DNA of 64,000 nucleotides from Symbiodinium natans (Eukaryota; Sar; Dinophyceae; Suessiales; Symbiodiniaceae). The position numbers were made by a program, and so were the translations under genes. Below, in pieces: positions 46,601 through 55,600 of this stretch; position 1 is the stretch's first letter; the number at the start of each line of letters is the position of its first letter. The notes below the pieces were generated by a model. That model searched no databases and was not told the origin of the DNA. It saw nothing but the letters and a program-made list of their open reading frames with translations. The DNA lies in assembly GCA_905221605.1 (NCBI GenBank), contig CAJNDS010000946.1:152501-216500 (forward strand). Reading direction: 5' to 3'.

Positions 46601-49600
46601 ACATCGGAATGAGAACTTAGCACCGCCAGGTTTAGGGTTTAGGGTTTAGGGTTTAGGGTTTAGGGTTTAGGGTTTAGGGTTTAGGGTTTAGGGTTTAGGG
46701 TTTAGGGTTTAGGGTTTAGGGTTTAGGGTTTAGGGTTTAGGGTTTAGGGTTTAGGGTTTAGGGCTTAGGGTTCAGGGTTTAGGGTTTAGGGTTTAGGGTT
46801 TAGGGTTTAGGGTTTAGGGTTTAGGGCAAGCACATCGACTTGAGCGTGACTTGACCTTTCGATGTCTGAATGCCACACGTACGCTCTGCTGCCACAAGCC
46901 CAGACGCGAATTTTTTCTGTCACCCGCACGATCGACCCCACTTCAGCAAAGCAAGCGGCAGCCAACACGGATTGTGTCCCCATCACAATCGTGCCCACGT
47001 TCATCCAGTAAGAGGAAGGTCATGGGATTAAGGGCAATCGGCCCTTAAGTTAACGTCATTTAACATCGCTCGAAGATCTTGTACAGCTGATCCAAGGATG
47101 CCAGCTGGATGAAGCTCCCGTCTTTCGCCATCTCGTGCGGCCACTGGCATGCCCCGTCCCGCCGAAGGGCCTCGTGCAGCCAACGCAGGCCCTGCAACTC
47201 TTCCGTGGTGCGTGGCTTCTTGGCGGCGGACGCCGCGACCACGTCTTCAAACTCACCGGACTGCCTTAGTAGCTCCAGTAACCATATTCTCATAAGGGCG
47301 CCCTTTTTTGGGGTTGGTTACTTTACTAAGGGAAGCCAGAAACCCAAAAAAAAGGGTAGGAGGGCACCACTGGGCTAGCCAGCTGCACTGCGGCGTTGAG
47401 CTCCTCCACGGCAGCTCGGCCTCGCTGGTAGAGGTCGGCATCGGCCTCGCTGGGTAGCAGCAGCTCCGCGCTGAAGTCTGCTGTCAGGTGGCAGATGCCA
47501 TCGAGGCAGGGCTTCTCCTCTTCCCAGTTCACTTGGGCGCAGAGCCGGACGAGAAACAGCGGCAGGGTCTCGAAGTTGCAGCCCATGTCTGACTTCAGCC
47601 CCAGAGCATTCGGGACTGACTTGAGGCTCTTGCTCGGCACATCGATCTCCAGCATGAAGTAGGCATTCAGGAGCTCCGCTTTGTCTAGGAGCAGGGAAAC
47701 AAAGCGAGAGGCCATTGCGTCGATGTCGACGGAGGCGTGGATCTTGGGATCGTAGCCGGAATCCGGATCCTGGATGCCCAGCTTCATGAGCTCAGCCAGA
47801 GGCACGGGTTCTGTCAAGGTGATACACCCCACGCCGCCAATGAGCCTAAGAAGGGTGACGTGGGTAAACTTGCTATGGGATGATGGAGTTCAGCATCCGG
47901 CAACGGCTGCTGAAACTACAGCAGCGGCCTCACTGCAAAACATGGGGATGCCATAAACAGCGCCCGAGAGCTTCACCGCACGAGTTTGCACTAGCTGCCA
48001 CGACCTACCGCATTCAAGGGGTCATTGGGGCTTTTGCTAAGGGATCTGGCAGAGCTTGTTTGGTTCCCGCCTGAGCAATCGCTGGTAAGCACACTCCCGG
48101 GCGAGGATGGCCAAGTTCACCATGCAGAGAGATGAGCCGCACTGAAGCAACACGAGCTCACGAGACACGGGCCCGACATACACGGACTTGTGTAGCAGCG
48201 CAGACAGCTCCTCATCCGCGGCTGTTGCTGCAGACTGCTTCAATTCCTCAATGGAAGTCAGCTGTTGGGCCTCCTCGAAAGCGGCCCGGCGATCGTCAGA
48301 AACCTGCCCGCTCTGGGCCAGCGCCTGGCTCGCAGCACCGCTCGGAGGATGCGAAGTCGTCTGTGAAGTGTCGACCACCATCTGCATTGCCAGGTTTGCC
48401 TCGGTTGCCTGTGTTGCTTGGGTTGCCTGCGTCGCTTGAAGCGCCTGCGACTGGGACTCCAGAAACATGGACTGCAAGGACATCTGCCGGTGATCCGTGC
48501 GCACGCGCGTCGGGTTGAGGGCCAACGCCGGCGTCTCGGCGCGCGCCTCCATCCCTGCGCTAGGCCTGGCAGGCGGAGGCCGCGCAGGTGGGGGTGCCGG
48601 CTTCTCCCTTTCGGGGATGGGCGTGCCCTTCCCAGGTGAGGGCAGAGTGGAGATGAAGGTCCTGGATCCACCTGGGATGGTGCTTAAAGCCATCTGACAA
48701 GGGCCTACCTAGGAAAGGTCCACGTTCCCTAAACCCTAAACCCTAAACCCCAAACCCTAAGCCCTAAACCCTAAACTGCCTAGCCACCCATGTTCTGGAG
48801 CTGCGCCAGCAGCGTCTCTTGCAGCTTCTGGGCGATCGTCTCCTCGTGCAGGAACTGAACCTCCATCTTCGTCGGGTGAACATTCACATCGATGGCAGCT
48901 GGGTCCACCTGGGGAGGGTTTAGGGTTTAGGTTTTGGGTTTAGGGTTTAGGGTTTAGGGTTTAGGGTTTAGGGCTTAGGGCTTAGGGCTTAGGGCTTAGG
49001 GCTTAGGGTTTAGGGGTTTCCGAAATAAGTGGTACCTTATTGGGGTCCTTCTTATCAGGGGGATCCTATACTGTTTCGGGGTCTGTTTTAAGGGCCCCGT
49101 ATTATCGTAAACCCCCGACCTGGAGTGCTAGATACACCCAAGGATGCTGATGGCGAGGGAGCACACTCTGGTAGACGGCCTCAATGGCTCTCTTAAAGGG
49201 AGTACACTCCACCAGCCGGTTGTTGATGAACAGGATGAGAGTCAGGGAACGAGAGGTGTAGTTGGGACTCGAGGCGAATCCGGTGCAGGAGAACTTCGGA
49301 TCCTCCGACGCCACCGAGAACGGGAAGAGTTCCCGGGCCAAGTTCTGCCCATAGATGGTTGAGATGACCGCCTGGGCCGTGACATCTGCACCTCCCACCG
49401 TCGTCAGCTCGGAGACAGAGCTGCTGTTCTTTCGGCAGCTGAACCCGACCTTGGGGTAGTGGATCGCGTACCGCTGCACCACCTCCAACACCTTCGCATG
49501 CTCGATGCTCTCCTTGCTAAGGGCCTGCTTCCGAGTCGGGTTGTTGTAGAACATCTCCTCCACAACGATGGTCGTACCCCGAGTCCCTGCGCACGGCCGC

Positions 49601-52600
49601 GCCGGCCCCAGCATCTTGCTCTCACTGTACTGGGCCACGCGCGCGCACTCGTCACTGCCAGTCATGGTGGTGACGGTGACGTGGGCCACGTGGCTGATCG
49701 ATGCCAGCGCCTCGCCGCGGAAGCCGAAGGTCCCGATGCTGCTGAGATCCTCGTACTTCCGTAGCTTGGAGGTCGTGAACCGCTCGCAGAGGATCGGCAG
49801 GTCATCCGCTCGGATCCCATGTCCATCATCTTCGATGCGGAGCATCTTCAGGCCTCCAGCCTTTGCCAAGATGGCGATGCGCGTGCTCCCCGCGTCCAGA
49901 GAGTTTTCCATCAGCTCCTTGAGGGCGTTTGCAGGCCGCACCACCACTTCTCCAGCGGCGATGCGATTGACGACGGCTTCTTCGAGCTGGACGATCCGGG
50001 GCTCAGCCGAGCCTGCAGGTGGTGCCTCCATGGCTCCTCGCGCCACGGCACGCGGCCAAGACACATACGAAATCCTACCGCAGAATGACAATGACAATAA
50101 CACCATGCTAGGGATCGTGGTCATGATAAGCATGCAGTCGTCACAAGAACAGTAGTACTAACTAGCAATAGTAGCTAGGTTGCCTACTAGATCTCGAAGC
50201 TGGCACAAGGATTCATGTCCCGCCTGTAAGACGTGAAGTTCTTTATATGGGAGTTTACGAAGACAAGAAACCCCTACAATAGACCCCCAAATAGTAGGAC
50301 TCCCCTACAACAAGGACCTCAATAAGGTACCCTAATTTCGGAAACCCCCACATAGAAAATAACCAGAGGGACCCTGAACCCTAAACCCCAAACCCTAAAC
50401 CCTGAGCCCTAAACCCAAGACCCTAAACCCTACATGATTCATGGCCTTTAGGAGCAAATTTGTGGGACCCCAGTGCAATCGGGATGGCACCCTCAGCCAA
50501 CCTTTCTCGATGGAGGGCCTTCTTGGTCTTTTGGTCTGATAGGGTTTAGGATTTAGGGTTAGGGTTTAAGGTTTGGAGCTTAGGGTTTGGGGCTTAGGGT
50601 TTAGGGTTTGGGGTTTAAGGTTTAGGGTTCAGGAATTGGGGTTTAGGGTTCAAGGTTTAGGGTTAGGGTCTTACTTTATGGGGCTTACAGGGTGGGGCTT
50701 GGGGATCAGGGTTGGGGCTTCCCTCTACCCACAACGCCCCCAAGACAGGCATTTGGGAACAGGTCCTAAACCCCTAGAAACCCTAAACCCTAAACCCCTA
50801 AATCCCTAAAACCCCACAAAACCCTAAACCCTAAATCCCTAAACCCCACAAACCCTAAACCCTTAGCTGAGCTGTTCCACCCGCAGTTCACAGTCGGCTA
50901 GGAATGAGAAGGGAAAACTTTGGACAGGGGTTTAGGGTTTAGGGTTTGGGGTTTGGGGTTTGGGGTTTCGGGTTTGGGGTTTGGGGATTGGGGTTTGGGG
51001 TTTGTGGGGTTTGGGGTTGGGGGTTTGGGGTTTGTGGGGTTTGGGGTTTGGGGTTTGGGGTTTTGGGGGTTTGGGGTTTGGGGTTTGGGGTTTGGGCCCT
51101 AAACCCTAAACCCTTCTTATTCCCCTTAACTTCAGCGCCAAGGTCCGGGCCGACACTATCCACGCCGGACTCCGCCAAGTCTTTCAAGGATTCGTCCACG
51201 GTGGGGCTCGAGTACTGCCAGCAGAAGGGTTTAGGGTTTAGGGTTTAGGGTTTAGGGTTTAGGGGGTTTAGGGTTTAGGGTTTTCGGGTTTCGGGTTTAG
51301 GGTTTAGGGTTTAGGGTTTAGGGTTTAGGGTTTAGGGTTTAGGGTTTAGGGTTTAGGGTTTAGGGTTTAGGGCTTAGGGTTTAGGGCTTAGGGTTTGGGA
51401 TTTGGGGTTTAGGGTTTAGGGTTTAGGGTCTAGGGTCTAGGGCTTAGGGCTTAGGGTTTAGGGTTTAGGGTTTAGGGTTTAGGGTGTAGGGTTTAGGGTT
51501 TAGGGTTGCAGGGCAAACGCCAAACCACTGCCAAACCATTTCACCCTCACGCGGTCAGTCCTCAAATTAGGGCCCCTTTTCGGATACTTATTATAACGCC
51601 GTGCCTTCCGTTTAGGGTTTTGGGTTTCGGGTTTAGGGTTTAGGGTTCCCCAACACAGGACCACGACTCTGTCATGTGTCAGGTGGGCTCCATTTGGTGC
51701 GTTGTCGAATTTGGAGAGGAACCACGATTTAGAGAAATCGCCATTTGCATTCCTGAAGACACTCTGATCTTACGCACCTTCCCTGGCTTTTTGATTACCC
51801 TAAACCCTAAACCCTAAACCCTAAACCCTAAACCCTAAACCCTAAACCCTAAACCCTAAACCCTAAACCCTAAACCCTAAACCCTAAACCCTAAACCCTA
51901 AACCCTAGGGAACCAGTCCTTCGGGGGTCTCAGCAACTTCCGGTGCCTGCATCCCGATTCGGACTTCAAATCGGTCGCCCATCTCCTTCCAGCTGCTAAG
52001 GCGTGGGGTCTGCGGCTTGGCTTAGGAGCCCCTAAACCCTAAACCCTAAACCCTAAACCCTAAACCCTAAACCCTAAACCCTAAGCTACCCTAGAGGAAG
52101 GAGGCTGTCTGGGCAAACATCTTGTGGATGCAGTGCTCAGTGCTCTGACCCTAAACCCTCTCCTTCTGCAAGCCTTTGGCTAAATCTAAGGAGTGGAACA
52201 GCAGCGGTGATCCTCTCACCGGGTCCTGGCACCGTCAGCATGCGAAAGTGGGGTCGAGGGTTCAAAGCTTTGGGCTGCAAGGTCTGGCATAGGGCTCCCT
52301 GAACCCTAAACCCTATTCCCTAAACCCCAAACCCTAAACCCTTTTAGGGCGCAGGGTTGAAGGTTTCGGGGTTCCCCTAAACCAGGGCCCAGCTTATGTT
52401 AGACCCGAACCCCTATAAGCCCGACACCAAAGGATTAGGACTCGTACCCCTATGCTGTACCCCGAAAGGTTTGCTGCTAATGTGGCCCTTACACTGCCTT
52501 AGGGATCTTTAACAAGGGTCCCCAAACTTAGTGTCCCTGGAAACCTGAAAACCCCTTAGGGTTTAGGGGTTTGGGTTTAGGGTTTAGGGTTGAGGGTTTA

Positions 52601-55600
52601 GGGTCGAGGGTTTAGGGTTGAGGGTTTAAACCTTAAACTCTAAACCCCAAACCCGTACACACCAAAGACAGATCGACAGCTCAGTCTCCACCTTAAAACC
52701 TCGTCGGGTGCACCGGGAAAAAATCCACAGCCGCCAAGAAGGGTACCCCTGAACCCTAAACCCTATGCTCTAAGCTCCAAACCCTAAACCCTAAACCCCT
52801 CTTCATGGGGTACTTCGGGCAACTTAAAGAGCACTTGGGTGCACTTGCGCAATGGACCCTGGGGACTTCTACGTGTGTTGTGGGCATGTGGGGCTTGTGG
52901 GGCCTAGCCTACTGCCACTGTCGTACAATTTAAGGCTCAGGGTTTATTGAAATTATTAAGGGTTCAGGTCCGGGGAAGTTTCGAGGAGTTTCGTTTTTGA
53001 ATTTTTCTTAATAATTTCAAGTTACAGGGGGCTTGAGGGTTTAGGGTTTAGGGTTTAGGGTTTAGGGTTTAGGGTTTAGGGTTTAAGGTTTAAGGTTTAG
53101 GGCTAAGGTTTTAGGGCTTAGGGTTTCGGGTTTAGGTCCATTCAAAGAGCACAACTAAAGTGGAATCATGCAGCATTGCTTGGCTGGGAAACAAATGCAC
53201 ACGGCACATAACAACATCCCCATCCCTGATTATCGGACTTGCATTTATTAAGCACTGCCCATCGTTCGTCTCCACTGGACTCGATGGGCTGGCACAGGCA
53301 AAATGGGCGTTCAAACAGACGGTTTGGAATGACGGGAGTATGGAGTACATGACGACCTTTGCAGCAGCATTGCATGCCTTTCTTGCTTTTTCGGGCAGAC
53401 GACTTGTGGCGTGGAAGAAGCAGCGCAGGGCTTTGTGGCAAGCTTCTGCCGGCGAGTCAGTCCATTTGCCAGCGAAGCACATGGTCCTAGTCCAGTAGAT
53501 TGATTCTGCACGCGCACAGACTCGGAACATGGAACACCCTCCTTACTGCGCGGCCAGTCTGCCAGCATGGCTCGTGCATCAGACTGCGCAAGCTGTTTTT
53601 TAGCACTGCGGCCCCTGCGTATGAAAGCAGGAAAAGCTTTCATTTTGTTATCGATCATCAACACGCTTGCACGCTGCTTCTCACCATCTGCCAGCTTTTT
53701 GGGCGCGTGCTGCTCCTTGTGCTGATTGGGCTGGATGCCAAACCTGTCTCGCTTCCAAAGGACTTTGGCAAGGGTCGCTTCGGCTGCACCATGCTTGGCC
53801 AGCCTGTTTTGAAGCTGTCTCTCTGGATCCAGCTTGAGGATGCCTCGACTCTTCTCTGCTGCAACTTTTCGTCTCCATCTCTGCACGCGCTTCAAGTATG
53901 GATGCTTCTTTGAGCCAAGCATGGTTCCACCTGGCTTTCTGACCGCAGACCCACGTCCACGGAAGCATGGACGTGTGGCAGAGTTCTGGCAGTCAAACAT
54001 CGTGGCACGTGAACTCTGTAGAATTTGGCGTTGGGCTCCCTGCGGAATCGACCAGGTTCGACTCCAAAGGGCAGGGACGGGCGGTTCGACTCCACTGGAT
54101 GGCAGGGACGGGCATTGCTTGCTTGTTAAGGGTTTAACTTTGTCAGGTTCTGGCTCAGGTGACAAGTTTAGCCTGAGCACACGGCCAGAACCCCGAACAA
54201 GCCTTTTTTGATCTCCACTTTTGAATCTGGGGCAAAGGCGTCTTTTAATGGCCCGCTGTTTAGGGCTAAACCCTCAACCCTAAACCCTAAACCCCAAACC
54301 CTAAACCAGGGTTTCGGGTTTAGGGATCGACTTCGGGATGAACATGCCGGCCGGTGTGCCCAAATCTTCTTGTAGTTCTCGGCTGAGCTTTTCGGCCTGC
54401 GACGTGGCGAAAGCTTGGTAGCCCAGTACCCACATATTACATGTAGGGTTAGGGTTTAGGGTTTAGGGTTTAGGGTTTAGGGTTTAGGGCTTAGGGCTTA
54501 GGGCTTAGGGCTTAGGGCTTAGGGCTTAGGGCTTAGGGCTTAGGGCTAGGGCTTAGGGCTTAGGGCTTAGGGCTTAGGGCTTAGGGCTTAGGGCTTAGGG
54601 CTTAGGGCTTAGGGCTTAGGGCTTAGGGCTTAGGGTTTAGGGTTTGGGGTTTAGGGTCTAGGGGTTAGGGTGGAACCCTTTTTTTGGGGTTGGTTACGCG
54701 ATAAGGGAACCTTGTCCTTGTTCCAAAAAAGGGAAAGGGGTACCAGTGGGCTACCAAGAAAGGAGAAGCAAAAGCCCAGGGTCAGGAACATGCGACTTCT
54801 CATTGAAAGACAAGCCACTAGACCCAAGAGCCCTAACCCTCTAAACCAACTGAACCCAAGAAAAATGTCCAAAGCCCCAACCCTTTACCCGAAACCCTCA
54901 ACCCTGAAAACTAAACCCTAAACCCGAAACCGGAAACCCTAAACCGCAACCAAAGGCCCATTGCCGACGTCCACCTGCCTCACCAGCAGCAAGAACTGCA
55001 ATCAGGGCGAACGGATAGGGCGAGTTTAGGGTTTAGGCTTGCGGCTTAGGGTTTGAGCTTGCGCTTTGCGGTTTGCGTCCTAAAACAAGGGGTTCAGGTT
55101 TGGGTCCGGGGAGTTCAGGCCCTCAGGTTGGGTCCCAGGATGCGGGTTTGAGGGGTTAAGGGTTTAGGTTCCTACCGGGGGGGGGGGGGGGGGGGGGCTT
55201 TAGGAGTTCAAAGGTTTGGGGTCTAGGGTTTAGGGTTTGGGGTTTAGGGTTTAGGGTTTGGGGTTTGGGGCTTAGCGTTTGGGATTTAGGGTTTGGGGTT
55301 TAGGGTTTAGGTTTACCCTTTTGGAAGGTCCTATGGTATGGATGGAAGTATTTGGGGTGTGCATACTCACGGTGCCCTATTTGGAATTGTGGTCTGCCGC
55401 TGCTGATGACAACCTGGAGACGTATATCTGGGCTTGCCAAAACCCTAAACCCGAAACCCTGAACCCTAAACCCGAAACCCTAAACCCTAAACCCTAAACC
55501 CGAAACCCTGAACCGATAAATTTAGAGAGCTCCCCATGAAGACTTTGCAGGGGCCAGGTTTCCTACATCCCGGTTTAGGGTTTAGGTGTTTAGGGTTTAG

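Noticed and set aside
50920-51250. Gly/Phe/Trp- or Pro/Asn/Lys-repeat proteins from heptamer arrays
   Set aside because: Heptamer arrays have no stops in some frames and yield periodic peptides in many places; there is no sign of selection or non-repeat coding sequence.
51120-52025. Plus-strand gene with exons at 51.15, 51.7 and 51.95 kb
   Set aside because: The 51.15 and 51.95 kb pieces read as ferrochelatase on minus with exact phase. The 51.7 kb piece (a long open plus stretch) is left unexplained but alone is not enough for a gene.
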